A stretch of DNA of 64,000 nt from Takakia lepidozioides (lineage: Eukaryota > Streptophyta > Takakiopsida > Takakiales > Takakiaceae). Under the pieces are notes generated by a model, which was not told where the DNA came from, made no database searches, and was given only the letters and a program-made list of their open reading frames with translations. This document shows positions 9,991-21,881 of the stretch, one piece after another. Numbering within the stretch: position 1 is the first letter of the stretch; each line of letters begins with the position of its first letter. The translations under genes were made by a program, and so were the position numbers. The DNA lies in contig CM060732.1 in assembly GCA_030704615.1 (NCBI GenBank), positions 67,251,053 through 67,315,052 of the forward strand, read 5' to 3'.

Positions 9991-12900
9991 AGCCTGTCTG
10001 GAGATTTTTGGGGCATGATATAGTCTACCTAAGAGTATTTGTGGGATTTGTTGTGGGTTGTTGAATAAAAATTCAATATATTTGTGGAATGTTCTGTTTT
10101 GACGGTGGTTGTATGCTTTCCTCGGCCTTCCCCAAATGCCATATATGTAATGGAAATTGTCGCATGATGTTGCACCAATGATATAGTCAAAGGATTGGCC
10201 TGGCAACAAGGGAGGGGAGAGATGTGGAACTGGTTCACATAGCAAGAGAGGTTGTGGAGGGGTATTGGGGTGAGGCTCTGGCGTTTTTAGGATATTGTAA
10301 AGGGACCATTCTGAATAGGTTAGCTGGGTGCTTCTATAGCTTTTAAGTTGTAGCAGCGGATATAGGGGTTTATAATTTGAGGCAAAGCTATATTTATTGG
10401 AGGGGCGGGCTCTTGCTTTTAGGGTTTTGTTAATGAGGAATTTTGAGTGGAGCCTTCTGCAATTAAAGTGTCGCATAAAGCAGGGCCAATTATTTGAGGG
10501 CAGATTATATTTATTGGTTATGCTTAGTGGGTCTATTATTGGTATTATTAAGTATATACGAGATGCTTGCTGTGTATTTAGATGTGCAAGTGTGTGTATA
10601 TTTGTAGTATGTTTGGGAAATTGCGGAGGGCTACCGGGAGTCGGGTCATTGTGAAGGGGCCATTCTAAATGGGTGAGCCTATGGCAATGAAAAACCATCA
10701 ATAGGCAAACGGGATTATAATTTGATGTTATATTACACATATTGGTGATGGCATTTGGAGGGATTTGCAGTATAATTAGATGTAATTTTGTATGTATAAT
10801 TTTGGAGTTTAATTTATGTATAATGAGCAGCGGGGGTCTGAATATTGCATGGATACTCTTATTATTATTACTGTTATAAGTGTTATTTTTAATTTTATGT
10901 CTTGGTGTGAATTGGGATGAAAGTGGTGGGATGAAAGATTTGCTACCGTTTGTTGGGATGAGGAGAGTTTTGTGGAGGCTTGGTTGGATTTGAAAACTAG
11001 GCGGGGTCAATGATGTAGGAGTTGTGCGGAAGGGAGATTGTGGGATGCTCGAGTTCCAAGGGGGGTATATAGAAATGGATGTGTGATGTACGACAGTGAG
11101 TGCATTCCAGGGGGGTTGTAACTTTAGTTTTGAACAGGGACACGGGGTAGTGATGTTACTGGGTACTGATGGGGGGTAGTGTGAAACAGATGCTTTTGTC
11201 TGGAACGATCCAATGAGGTGGGGCAGGAGAATTGTGGGGCAGTATTGGAGAGCTCGGGGGTCAACTAATATTGATCGATTCTCAATATAGTGTAGAAGGT
11301 GTTTATGGGAGGGTGGGGGTAGCTTGGTGATATATAGTTGGGGTGAGCAGTTTGCAATGCATTGGCAACATTTATTTTCAGTATGAGGCCATATTGTAAT
11401 CGAGTTGGTAATCTTTCGACTGACACACTGTGGCGGCGGGATGCACATGGATGGATTGTGATAGATGCCAGGGGGGCGAAGGCTGTTATCGTGGTGTGGC
11501 ATACTTTGCAACCGACTTCCTGAGGTCATATCGTAGCTAGGTGTTTGTAGCTGGTATTCAGCCTGCCTTAGATGTGCGATTAGTAGGGGCTGTGTAATGT
11601 GGGCTACGGTGTTGTTTGTTTGTGTGTTTTGGGTTGTGCACTGCTGAATGAGCAAGACAATTGCGTGGGAGGGCGAATTGTATCAGCGGAGGTGTTTTAT
11701 GTGCAAAACTTTGGTGAGTAGAGGGGGAGCTTTTTGCAGTGCTTTGGTAATATTTGTTGGCGGTGTGAGGCAGCGGATGTTGCAGTTGTGTTTTTGGAGT
11801 CCGGGCGCAGCCAGGTGTTTGTGATTTATATCCAGTCTGCCTCAAGCATATAATTGGCCGGGGCTGTTTAATGGGGGCCAAGGTGTAGCTTGATTTGATT
11901 GGTATGTGGTTGTAGGGCACTGCAGATATTTGGAAGTGGTCATATGACATGCTGTGTATAGGTTGCAGGAGGTATATGGTTATTAGAGGGGATCCAATAT
12001 TATTTGTTTGTATATTTTGAGTTCTAAATGAGCTGCTGGTATACAGTTGGGGGGAGCAGTTTGCAATTGATTGATAATGTTTCATAGAATATACAATATA
12101 TGAGTTGGTTTTTTGGGGGGGCCTTATGTAGGTGCAGCTTTTAACAGGAAGAGTTGGGTTTTTCATGGTGGGGCAGAGCAGTTGCATGAGAGAGGGTGTT
12201 TTTAATTGGTATCCAGCCTGCCTCATCCATATGACTAGCAGGGGCTGTTTGAGTGGGGCCAAGGAGTTGGTTGTTTTGATTGGTATGTAGTTGTGGGGCA
12301 TTGTTGATTCCTGAAGGTGGTCATATGTCAGGCTGTATAGTGGTTGGATGCAGTGTATGGTTATTAGGAGGGAATCAGTGTCATTAGTTCTGAATGTATT
12401 ATTGAATGTGGGGTCAGATCTTAGGTGCACCATTTCCGTATCTGCATACAGTGACTGCCCAGTATAAAGGTATGTGGCTGTTTTGGTACCGTATATATAT
12501 AAGTTGATTGTTGTGGGGGGCGTTATGTGTGTGTTGTATGGCTTAATTGTTGTGGGGGGTTGTTTGTGAGTGTAGCATTCAATATGAAGGGTAATTATAT
12601 ATTCTATGGTGCGGTAAAGTAGTTGCGTGAAAGGGGGTGTTGTACCAACTATCCACAGGGGCCCTCCTTATTTGGCGAGTAATTCCTGACAGTGCTGGTA
12701 GTTTGCATTGGCCCTGGAAGCATCTCAGTGGGGGTACATGACCATAGTGTAGTTGAATTGAGAATCTTTTGAATGGCCCACCATGGTGGCAGGACGCAAA
12801 TGAGTGTATTTTGATAGTGGTAAGGGGGGCCTAAGACATGCGAATTGTGGATGGTGTGTCTTAGGGTTGTGACTGGTTTCAACATGCTTTGACTACAGTA

Positions 12901-15400
12901 CAGGCTGTTGGTCTGACGTGGGTCTACAATGTGATGGGTCCCTGAGAAGACTGATTGATTGATGTTTATGGTGTTTTCTAGTGAGAGGGTTAAGCATTAA
13001 TGTGGGGCAACTGCAATGGAGATAATCCAATGAGGAGCTAACAACAGGAGATGTGAACTGAAAGGGCTGCTTGAAGGCTTGGGGATGAAGAGGGCCTGTA
13101 TGGATCTTGCTACTAAGGTTCAGCACTTCTATCGCCAGGTACGACCTTAGCTTAGCTGGGATTGTTGTTTCCAGCCTATTCAAGACTAGCTTAGCTATTT
13201 TCATCTTGTTTTGGCTGCAGTGCAGGCTTTTGGCATGATATGGGTCTGTAGTGTGTTGTGTTCCCGAGAAGATTGATTGATATTTGTGGGGTTTCCTAGT
13301 GAGTGGGGGAAGCCTTAGCGCGGGGCAGTACTGGCAACTGACGTGGAGGTAACGGGTTGAGAAGATTACCTTTCTAAAGTGTTTGTAAGCATAATATTTC
13401 AGTGAGGGTAGAGATAGGTGCGCAGTTTGCATTTTGTAGTCTTGATTTGTGGCAATTATATCACTGGTAACTGGGTAGTATGATGCTGGTTTGCTTGTGT
13501 TGTGGTGGTCATTGTTAATGTGTTGTGCGTGTTCCTGTGGCCTGCAGTCAAGCTTTTTGCAAGTTGGGGGATGCTGGAGCAGTTTGCATTTAGTATTTAT
13601 AGTATGGTAGTCATGTGTGTAACATTTGGAAATAAATGGCCTTGTGCCCCTGAGTAAGAGAGTTAGGGGGTGGCAGCATGAACCTTGGGCAATTTTGGGG
13701 TATATGGAATTGACATGTCTTTTTGAAGCTGTTGTGAGGCCTGCAGGTGGTGGGGCGCAAAAGGGGGAATACATGGTATTGCAACTCTGGTGTTAGGGTG
13801 TGGCACTGGAGAGGGTAGTGGGTTAGTGTTTGGCTTATCATCCTAACACACGGAGGTGTAGATTGCCCGAAAATATTGGTATTTTTAAGGAGGGAGGTTG
13901 GTGATTGAGGTCCCATTTGACTTTTACAGAGTGTTTCCACTTGGTACAATTTATGTGTGCAGCGATTAAGTTCCTGAATGGATGCAGCTAGGGGGGTTTT
14001 AGATTGAGTCATTGTGGGAGAAGTATATCTGCTCACAAGTGGAGAGATATATTGTTGCTGTACTTTGAGGCTGTACTTGGGGGTATGTTTAAGTTGCAGC
14101 CTAGGTGTGATGTAGGTGACGTGGTCAATTGTGTGTTGTGGTAAGTAATAGCTATGGGGGGGGAGATAAAGTCTTTGTAAACAGCAGCAGGAAGTAGATA
14201 TAGTGAGGTGGTGTTTAATAGAAGCAAGTGCTTTTGTGCGAGGAATGGACGGTATTGGCTTAGGCCAGCCTTGGCAGTGGCAGTTGGGCAGCTTAGCTGA
14301 AGTAGCCTTGGTAGTTTTATAGTTGTTGTAGTGATTTGTGTAATAGTGTGGATAGTAGTGGGAAGTTATCGTACTTTCCTGGTGGGAGGCAGAGCTATGG
14401 CCATAAGGAGGGGATTTAGAGTTGCTATTGGCAGCAATGAATTTGTAAGATTGGGTGTTACAGAGCATATGTAAGTGGCCTTGGAAGATTGGCATATTCT
14501 CATGGTGCCAGCCAGAGTTAGGACCCCAAAGACATACATGCTTTGCATGTTCCTTATCTGCAGCAAAGTTAGTTGTGATGATTGTTTTTAGTGCAGTTGG
14601 GTAAGGGGTCAGAATATTTATTCCTAGGCATTTCCATAAGATATGTTGTGTCAATGGGGTTGTATATTCAGAGATTTTCCCTGAGCAGGTGTTGTGTGTT
14701 TAAATTGAAGAGAGCCTAGTATGGGACCTGTAGTGCGTGGGATGCTCAATTCATGGGTGTGTAGTCTTGTTTCGTGATTTTTTATTTGTTGGAAGCTAAC
14801 TGGTGAGTGTGGTATTTTGGCCATTATGGAGTAGTAAGCATATTTGATTATATGTCTTGGTTCTGACAGCGTTTGGTTATGTTTGGGAGGAGTTGATGGA
14901 GTCTGTAGCATTAATGTAAGAAGCTTGAATTTTAATTGTTGGTATGGTGTAGGTGGGCGAACTTGTATATTGGTAAATAGTTGGTAACATAGGGATCCAC
15001 CTGAGAAATGTGGTGTGTATAGTGCACGGCAATTTAATGCTGCTAATATGTGATGATATTTAGAGATGTGAGCAGGCATATATGAGAGATTGGTGATCAG
15101 ATGTGGTGTTTCTCGTGTTTGTAGTATAGAGTAGATGATAATGTAGGAGAAAACTGGCATGTAGATGGCAGCCTTTGTTTGAAATTGACAAGTAGACAGA
15201 GAATGTGGCATGATACTGTATTGAGTGCTCAGCGAAAATGTAGATGTGCTAGGGCTATGGAGCATAATCTGTTCTGAATCATATTTAGAGAGCATGTATA
15301 TCAGAATGAAGCTAAATAATACTGTGAGTAATATAGATCTAAACATATTGGTATAATTTCTATTGTAAGATATGTGTGGGGATACTAGAGCCTGCAGGCG
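9990..15400 (-). repeat. Strand-skewed C/A-rich LINE interior with degenerate repeats
   Basis: The plus strand here is G/T/A-rich and C-poor, so the minus strand is C/A-rich and stop codons are rare on it. Long open frames (to 11655, 12433, 13774, 14654 and 15427) follow from this. Their translations are Pro/His/Thr/Tyr/Ser-rich with no domain. Diverged repeats are visible: a block containing CAGCCTGCCT... followed by GGGGCTGT occurs near 11560, 11840 and 12225. It gives the protein-like echo LRQAGYQL/LRQTGYKS. I treat this zone as non-coding spacer or a repeat-expanded inter-ORF region. Confidence 0.5.
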
Positions 15401-15419
15401 GAGTGTATTTCGACACTGA

Positions 15420-16064
15420 TCACACATTGGCAGGATTGTGATGCTCCTGGTTGCTGGCTATAGCTATGTAAGTCCCACCTGGAGGATTGAGAGAGGATGG
15501 CCCCGCTCCTGGAGTGCCATGCAATAGTGCAATGTTCGTGTGTGCTTCCTTTTGGTGGGGTCCTGTTTTGTCAATGCGTTTGGGGGTGGCGTGTTTGAGC
15601 ACATCCGCATTGGGGTGGTAGCTAGGCGCAGTCTGATTCGCAGTTGGGGCGGTAAATCCTGGGATGCCAGAGCTTTTGAACTGAGGTAGTTTCTCAAGTA
15701 TGACGTTGGCACTCTTATAGAAGGTTTCTAAGTTGGTGCCCAGGTGATCCGTGATGGACTTGTGCAGAGATATCATGTAGGTGTGATAGTCAGTTTGTTG
15801 TGTTGTGATTGTGTCTGATACACGATTTTCCATAGAGGCGAGCTCACCTCGGATGTCTGTTTTGATCGTAATGGCATGGGCAGCAAGCTTTTGGTCGATT
15901 TCAGACATGAGCGCAGCATGGCCAGTGCCAGGGGCATTCCTTGGCTGAATGCTGATTGATTCTACCGTGTCCGCAAGGGCCTGGTTGATATTTGCCACCC
16001 GCAGGCGTTGCAATATTTCTGGTGCTGGCGGACGTATCCTATTCAGGCTGTGTATGTGGCGCAA
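15420..16064 (-). CDS. LINE ORF1, C-terminal part
   Basis: This 214-residue frame overlaps the end of the longer ORF1 frame by 22 nt in a different reading frame, so the two were probably one protein split by a frameshift. It has normal base composition, unlike its flanks. The stretch ALMSEIDQKLAAHAITIKTDIRGELASMENRVSD-TITTQQ, predicted helical and rich in heptad-like hydrophobics, could be a coiled coil that multimerises an RNA-binding ORF1 protein. The tail is Pro/Gly/Asn-rich. There is no enzyme motif. Assignment to ORF1 rests on position upstream of the 2A-endonuclease unit. Confidence 0.45.
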   Translation of the reverse strand: MRHIHSLNRIRPPAPEILQRLRVANINQALADTVESISIQPRNAPGTGHAALMSEIDQKLAAHAITIKTDIRGELASMENRVSDTITTQQTDYHTYMISLHKSITDHLGTNLETFYKSANVILEKLPQFKSSGIPGFTAPTANQTAPSYHPNADVLKHATPKRIDKTGPHQKEAHTNIALLHGTPGAGPSSLNPPGGTYIAIASNQEHHNPANV

Positions 16065-17377
16065 AATTTACAAGCCATTGGCACATTTCTTCTGTTGCAC
16101 CACTGTGTGAAAATTGTTGGATTTTTGCAGATGAGTTGAGCCATTCCTGTATGCTTTGTTTTCTCTGAAGAATGGACATTACTGAAGAGGATCTCCTTGA
16201 TGTTTCCTTGTCCAAACAGCCGCGACAGAGAGTCCTTTGTTGCCTCTTGGGTTAGCATCGCGTCTAAATTCTTGGCTACGATTGTCAAAGCGTTCCTCTT
16301 TGCGACGATCTCCACTGGGGTGGCTTTGATGCCAGTCATGCTTGTTCTCTTGATGTGCTGAACATGTTTGAGGAGCGTATGCTCAATGCGGACGCCCGTC
16401 TCCATTATTCTTTTCCTTGTGTCCTCCGAGAGGAGATTGATGTGGCAGAACGCAGAGTCAGCTTTGGGCTTGTTGACATGTTTGAATTCGAATTCATCTC
16501 CATGGTTGTATGTCTCGATAATGAAGTGTGCTGTTAACATATATCCCAGAGAGCCCTGAAGGATGTCCCCAGCCATGTAAACAGAAAGGTGTTCAGACGA
16601 GGCTGTCATATCGTAAGCTTTTTCTACCTTACCCTGCACCCTTTCTCCCGATGCTAATTCCATCACAAAGGCCCTATCTCCACGAAGGAGAGCAAGACCA
16701 TCCACTTCAGGGTGCTGTAGCTCAATTTTCAAGACACCTGACCAGATTTTAGAGGCTGGCTTAGTGTAAACTGAGACAGGATAGTACATGACATTTCCAA
16801 GCGCAATACCCATGTCCTCAAATCGTTTCTTGGCTCTAAGTAGCACAACCTCCTTGGGCATGGTGGTATCAGAGTCAAACCTTATCATAATATGATAAGG
16901 AGTGGCAGACAAGCCTGTGTGAGGATTCACGTTGGTATTTTTGGGCAATTGAGTGAGATGGTAGAACTGTCCGTCTCTTCCGTCAGATCGAGAGCAGGGG
17001 TAGAGAAGTTGGTGGATCCTTGGGAAGGCTTTCCTGCAGGTGAGCATGTCATGGCATTCTTCAGAGGAAAGTCCCAGCTGTCGGAGAGATTCGCTTGATC
17101 GAACTTCTTTGAGAATGGGCCAATCAAGATCCACAGCGTGCTGCTCCATGGTTTGAAATCCCATCCATAGTTGCGTAAGAGCATAGTAGGTGTCGATTTC
17201 CATGACAGGCCGAGTACGTGGGGGAAAAATACCTCGAAGTTTTTTAGAGTCGGAGTGCGTGCTTCCGGCGTTGCTGTGGATTTCGCTGGCGGCGCGCTTC
17301 GAGCGATTCTGTGTGATGTCTTGGGGCTCTTGGGGGCTGGGAGGAATGACCGCTTCGTCCTGCAACGTGGCATACAT
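16043..17377 (-). CDS. LINE ORF1-like protein, 444 residues
   Basis: This is a long frame of normal composition between two skewed zones, so it is likely to be real coding sequence. It starts MYATLQDEAVIPPSP with a basic patch (RSKRAASE) and continues as an alpha/beta-looking protein (PYHIMIRFDSDTTMPKEVVLLRAKKRF). The C-terminus has a CKFC pair just before the stop. Further Cys and His residues follow in the same frame past the stop (HQKYCNAC within about 60 nt), so the stop may have cut a zinc-binding module. I do not recognise a named family. In context it is the ORF1 (RNA-binding, chaperone-like) protein of the LINE; that role is inferred from position only. Confidence 0.5.
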   Translation of the reverse strand: MYATLQDEAVIPPSPQEPQDITQNRSKRAASEIHSNAGSTHSDSKKLRGIFPPRTRPVMEIDTYYALTQLWMGFQTMEQHAVDLDWPILKEVRSSESLRQLGLSSEECHDMLTCRKAFPRIHQLLYPCSRSDGRDGQFYHLTQLPKNTNVNPHTGLSATPYHIMIRFDSDTTMPKEVVLLRAKKRFEDMGIALGNVMYYPVSVYTKPASKIWSGVLKIELQHPEVDGLALLRGDRAFVMELASGERVQGKVEKAYDMTASSEHLSVYMAGDILQGSLGYMLTAHFIIETYNHGDEFEFKHVNKPKADSAFCHINLLSEDTRKRIMETGVRIEHTLLKHVQHIKRTSMTGIKATPVEIVAKRNALTIVAKNLDAMLTQEATKDSLSRLFGQGNIKEILFSNVHSSEKTKHTGMAQLICKNPTIFTQWCNRRNVPMACKFCATYTA

Positions 17378-17399
17378 ATCACGATCAAATTCTCTCTGA

Positions 17400-20060
17400 C
17401 TGCGGGTTGAGCGGACGCTAATTGCAGGATGAACCGTGCGTTGGACCGTATTTGTTGGTATCCGATTCTTGGGCCATATTCTCAGTGGGAGTTAGAGACA
17501 GAGTTGGTCTATGTGCTTTGCTTTTGGGTCTGGAGCGGAAAATTGAGTTCACTGGTAGTCGGAGAGACATGCAATAGTAAGAGGTGATGTAGATTTGAGG
17601 AGTGCTTACAAGTGTAGTACTGCCTAGAAGCGCTAAGGGATGTTGCTGAAGGTTTTGAACTGGGAGATTGACACTGGGATCTAAGTGTGGAAGGGTGTGG
17701 AGAGATGACTGGGTGGCTCTTTTATGTTTGCATGGTTGTATTGAGAGTGCAACAGGTTTGAGCTGGAAGGTGTCGAGTATGAGGGGGTGGTGGTCAGACG
17801 GCTGGTATGGTCTTGGGGCTTGTTTGGGAATGATTATACGATTAGGGGTTGAGGATTTTGCTAGAAAATGGGGGGAGTAGTTTCTGCCCCATTGTGTACT
17901 GAGTAGATAAATTGAGGGGTGATTCATATAATTATGAGATTGTGTGCGTTTTGATTCTAAGTGATTATTGATCTTGGTGGTGAGAGGGGATTCTGAATTT
18001 TGCCTTTGTTGATTTGGTTTAGTTGTGCTGGTGGGAGGATATATTGTTGGAGATGTTGACTCATAGACATGATTGGCACAGGAAGGTGATCCGTCAGTAT
18101 GTATTCGGTGGGATGGATCAGGCCTTGGTGTACTGAGACTCTGCAATTGATGATGACTGGATGTGTAGCAGTGCCAAAGAGATTGTAAGATAGTACTTGG
18201 AGATGGTTCGTGTGCTACAGGAGCATGCGGTTGATGATGGCTGGGGTTATTATGGAATCTAAAAGAAAGGTGGCTGTAGAGGGCAGATGTTCTGTTCATA
18301 GTATGACTCCGAAGTTTACTTTGTAGATACTTTGTGTGGCTGTCAGGTAGATAGTAGCAATGTTTTTGTATAGTGGTTTGAAACTTGGACCCATGTGTAA
18401 ATTTATCAGAGATCTGGGAGTTGAAATGTGAGGAGATATCTGTGCTATTTTGCGGAGATGTACTGTGTGTGTATTTTGTTGCTGTTGGTTGGAAATAGAT
18501 TGAAATATACAGTTTAGTGTATATTTTGTTGGTGTCCATGTATGAAAATGCGTCAGTAGATATTTGTCATGGGTCTTTTGTATGCATGGTGATCGGGTTG
18601 GGTTGATGCATGTTTTTTGTTGGGGGTGAGTGGTGGTGTATGATGATGTTGGACAGTAATAATCCAGATTAAGGTATTGGAAGCAGATTGAAAGAGCCAT
18701 TTAAGAGTATCTTTTAGATTCTGTACATAGTAGGATTGATAAGTGGATTTGATAGAGAGGGAGAGGGAATTTATCCAAGTCATGGAGTCAGATTGAGTAT
18801 AAAAGCAAAGATAATAGTGAGTGGGCATAAGATCTGTGTTTGTAAATTGCGGAAAGTTAAGAGATGAGTGGAGAGGTGTCCAATTATAGTAGGTGGTTTG
18901 GTAGATAGAGCTGAGGTGGTATCCAAGGGAAAGAGTTCTTGTGTCTACATGCTGTGGTAGTGACCAGTCCACCAACTCCGTGGGGCGCTGACGCAAGGTG
19001 AGCTTACCTTGTTTTGTATTGTAACCCTAATCCTGATATTGTAATGGATAGTAGGTGCAGATCGGGTCTCAGTAAGGGAGATAGGAATGAGCAGGTAGTG
19101 TAATCCAGTTTGGTCTAGATCAGTTAAGTGTATATGGGCAAGAACGTTCGAGGATATACAGGGTTGGGGAATGAGGTTCCTGTTGGTGCCAGTAACTGTA
19201 GAGGTGCTTATTGCTCGTAACTTTCCCCTGTTATACAAAGAAGCAGAAGATGGCCAAGGTCTAAGGCAAATTAGGGGGGAGTGGGTCTGCATGTATTTAC
19301 TATATTTTGACATTGGGTCATCAGAGTACATTCTATGTGCACATAAGTAATAGGGATTCTCTACAAGACAGGGAGCATAGTGAGTTGGATCAATTTTTGA
19401 GCATAGTATAGTCATAAATTGGGTATGTTGTGGGTAGGACAGAGGTGATTGGGTTGGTGTCTGTGCATAGTGCGTTTCAAACTGACCATTGAGCGAGGGG
19501 TAGAGAGCATATGTCCAAATAGAGTTCAGATGTTGGGGTTTAAGATAATAGCATAGGGCGAGAACTTCTATGTTTACATATTGAATAAGGGGGCAGTTAG
19601 GTGCCCCTATATAGTAAGTTTGATATTGAGAGCTGAAAGAGTAGTTCAGTGGGTTGAGATAATAGCAAAAGGTTAGTGGTTTTGTGTTTTCATGATGTAA
19701 GAGGGAGCAAACAAGTGCCCTTGTACAATAAGTTTGATAATCAGAGTTGAGACAGTAGGCTAGAGGAGGTGTCCAGATAGAGAGAGTTTGGTAGTTGGAA
19801 GTGTTGAGAGAGCAGTCAAAATCTGGATTTCCTGTGCCAGTGTATTGTGGAATTACCCAGCTTAGAAAATTTGTAAAGTCTTTCAGACGTGAGGTGGAAT
19901 TGCATCTATTTGCACACAATCTGAGCAAACTAGGAGTGTTTATATTTACATATCGGATTTCAAGAAAAGAGGCATTTTGTGAAAGAGAGCTAATCAGTGC
20001 CGGTATATAGTAAGTTTGGTATTGGGAGTTCAGGGAGGAGTCAAAGAAAAAATGTCCAAG
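17400..20060 (-). repeat. Second C/A-rich zone with about 110-120-bp degenerate tandem repeats
   Basis: The plus strand is again C-poor. Diverged units recur with phrases such as AGTTTGATATTGAGAG, GTTGAGATAATAGC and GGGCAGTTAGGTGCCC (19470-20040), and weaker ones run down to about 18660. In minus-strand translation they echo as SQYQTYYIGA, SDYQTYCTRA and NGQFETHYAQ. This is a tandem-repeat 5' region rather than a gene. I see no promoter motif in it that I would defend. Confidence 0.5.
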
Positions 20061-21801
20061 GGGAGATAATTTGATAGAGAGAACTGACATAGCAGGTAAG
20101 AGCAGGAATCCTTGTATCAACGTATGTGGGGAATATGCAACATATGCATTTAGTATAGTCTTTGAGAGGTTGGGCATCTATAGAAAGGGTAGAAGATATG
20201 TTGACAAGATCACAAGCATGACAAACATGATGTACGTAGTGGATCAAGGCCAGGGGGCACCTGGGTGGGCAAAGATAGAGAGCGGGTTGACTCCTACTGT
20301 CATTTAGTGCAGTGTAACTCCAAGCTCGTAATTTTTTACGAAGGCTATGAAGCTGAGAAACAAGATATGAGGAAGGTTTGGTTTGGGCATCCAGGCCCTG
20401 TTCATTTATGTGAACATTGCGCATCAAGAGATCATAGGATGCAGTTAGATAAAAGGAGGAATTAGTGGGGAGGCATGGAGTTGATTTGGAGGGATTTGTT
20501 TGACAATTAAACCTAGCATGCCAACTATGAAGTTGTGAGGTTATGAGGGATTCAAAGAGTAGCATTGTGTGGGAGTAAAGATAGGTATCATAACTGTTTG
20601 GATAGAGAATTCCAAGCAGGTGCGAGGGATAGTACCTCGGAGTACGCTTTGCAGGTGTAGAGTTCAACAATTGTATCTTTTGCCAGATGTTGTGGTTGTG
20701 GGACCTTGCATATGAAGCATGTTGGGGGTCCAGTGGAATCGACGTAGTAGAAGGCAGGGAAGCCTGATCTGCTGTGGCAGTTTGGAAATATAATACATGT
20801 TGTTGCTGAGTTGTCTTGCAGGCGAGGAGACGATCATGAGGAAGGGCGTTGGCAGAAGTAGGCGCTAGATATGTAGGAAAACTGAATAGGACGTCGTTGT
20901 AGGCTTGGAGACGCGTACTATCTACATAGATCCATGCCGACGCTATGTTGGTAGAGCTTGAGTTGCTCCACAACTCGATCTTGAACATGGGGCTACGTCG
21001 ATCGAGACGTGCAGCTCCATCGTATGCGTGGATTTCCATCATCATGGGCCTTGTGCGTCTCCAACGATGGGGTAGTTTGTCGGTGTCGATTCGTATATCA
21101 TGTGGTGACACATGATCCGTGGGCTCCTTGGTGGAGGCACTATTCATGGGAAGATTCACTTGGTAACATTCAGACCCTCGCATAACCTGGGAATTCCATG
21201 AGGCTTTGCTGTTTGGTTTCAAAGGGATCCTTGAGATGTTCTCCGCGTGCTTACTCAGGGTGGGCTCCTGTCTAGTATGCCAGGGCTTAAGTCTCTCTTT
21301 GATCTGCATTGTGCGCATCTGATCGGTGGTCGCTGTGTGTATAATAACAAGGAGCAGGAGCAGATTTTGGGCCGCATTAGAGATCTGCCTCATGGCGATA
21401 ATTCGCTTCGATCGGGTGCTTGATGTGCATTGACGTTGCAGCTTCCTGTAGAGTTGAGAGAGAAACCTCTGGTTTTCTTGCTTCTTCTTCACAGGTTCAA
21501 AAGTTGTTTTATACTCAAGATGCGAGATCCCATCGCTAATAGTCTTCACGGGCTTCTGGTGCGGTTTTTTCTGCATCATACTGAAGGTGTTGTTCCCTAG
21601 ATCGGGAGAAAGAGCACTAGAAGCTCTGAAAACTAAAAAAATTCTATGAAGAAGCAAGAATGACAAAAGAAAGATAAAACAGAATGCTAAGGATTGAAGC
21701 AGGCTATGGAAGTGGGTAAGGGTGCAAAGCATGGGCCAAATCAAGGGTGCAATGGAGGGAATCAGGGCTCGCGCTGCGGCAAAGGTTCGCGTTGCAAACA
21801 C
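20041..21801 (-). CDS. Hypothetical 586-residue frame at the 5' end of the LINE
   Basis: I do not recognise this protein. The first 60 residues are very hydrophobic (SLLQSLAFCFIFLLSFLLLH) and could form one or two membrane helices. A basic stretch follows (KKPHQKPVK, RKLQRQ), then a segment of ordinary composition (roughly 21150-20800, with HRWRRTRPMMMEIHAYDGAAR and FKIELWSN). The C-terminal 250 residues fall in the skewed repeat zone and are doubtful. It could be an extra 5' ORF of the LINE, or a host or foreign fragment. The N-terminal Met is at 21801, only 80 bases from the gypsy terminal repeat. Confidence 0.3.
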   Translation of the reverse strand: MFATRTFAAARALIPSIAPLIWPMLCTLTHFHSLLQSLAFCFIFLLSFLLLHRIFLVFRASSALSPDLGNNTFSMMQKKPHQKPVKTISDGISHLEYKTTFEPVKKKQENQRFLSQLYRKLQRQCTSSTRSKRIIAMRQISNAAQNLLLLLVIIHTATTDQMRTMQIKERLKPWHTRQEPTLSKHAENISRIPLKPNSKASWNSQVMRGSECYQVNLPMNSASTKEPTDHVSPHDIRIDTDKLPHRWRRTRPMMMEIHAYDGAARLDRRSPMFKIELWSNSSSTNIASAWIYVDSTRLQAYNDVLFSFPTYLAPTSANALPHDRLLACKTTQQQHVLYFQTATADQASLPSTTSIPLDPQHASYARSHNHNIWQKIQLLNSTPAKRTPRYYPSHLLGILYPNSYDTYLYSHTMLLFESLITSQLHSWHARFNCQTNPSKSTPCLPTNSSFYLTASYDLLMRNVHINEQGLDAQTKPSSYLVSQLHSLRKKLRAWSYTALNDSRSQPALYLCPPRCPLALIHYVHHVCHACDLVNISSTLSIDAQPLKDYTKCICCIFPTYVDTRIPALTCYVSSLYQIISPWTFFL

Positions 21802-21881
21802 ACTAGTGGGGGCAGAACAGCGGGGTCACTAAAGAGAGCATTAAAAAAGACAAGAAAGCTGAAAACATGGCCTATACACTC

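Larger units (their letters stand above)
7946..21881 (-). mobile_element. Very long decayed LINE (minus strand)
   Basis: Reading on the minus strand: a hypothetical N-terminal region (21801-20041), a C/A-rich repeat zone, an ORF1-like pair (17377-15420), a second C/A-rich zone, a 2A-like motif (about 9917-9894), the start of an AP-endonuclease domain (about 9131-8990), then RNase H (about 8420-8154) and a 3' tail with a hairpin. The reverse transcriptase expected between endonuclease and RNase H is absent, so this copy has an internal deletion. At nearly 14 kb with most of the RT missing it is exceptionally long. An alternative is that several LINE-derived and satellite-like pieces lie side by side. 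The 5' boundary abuts the gypsy terminal repeat at 21882; the 3' boundary abuts the transposon end near 7945. No target duplication was found. Confidence 0.5.

Noticed and set aside
9990-15427. Several long minus-strand open frames (hundreds of residues each)
   Set aside because: The minus strand is C/A-rich and poor in G and T, so stops are rare. The translations are low-complexity with no domain and frames overlap one another.
17418-20177. Long minus-strand open frames of Ser/Thr/Tyr/His-rich protein
   Set aside because: Same composition effect, over degenerate tandem repeats. Only the ordinary-composition parts of the LINE are treated as coding.
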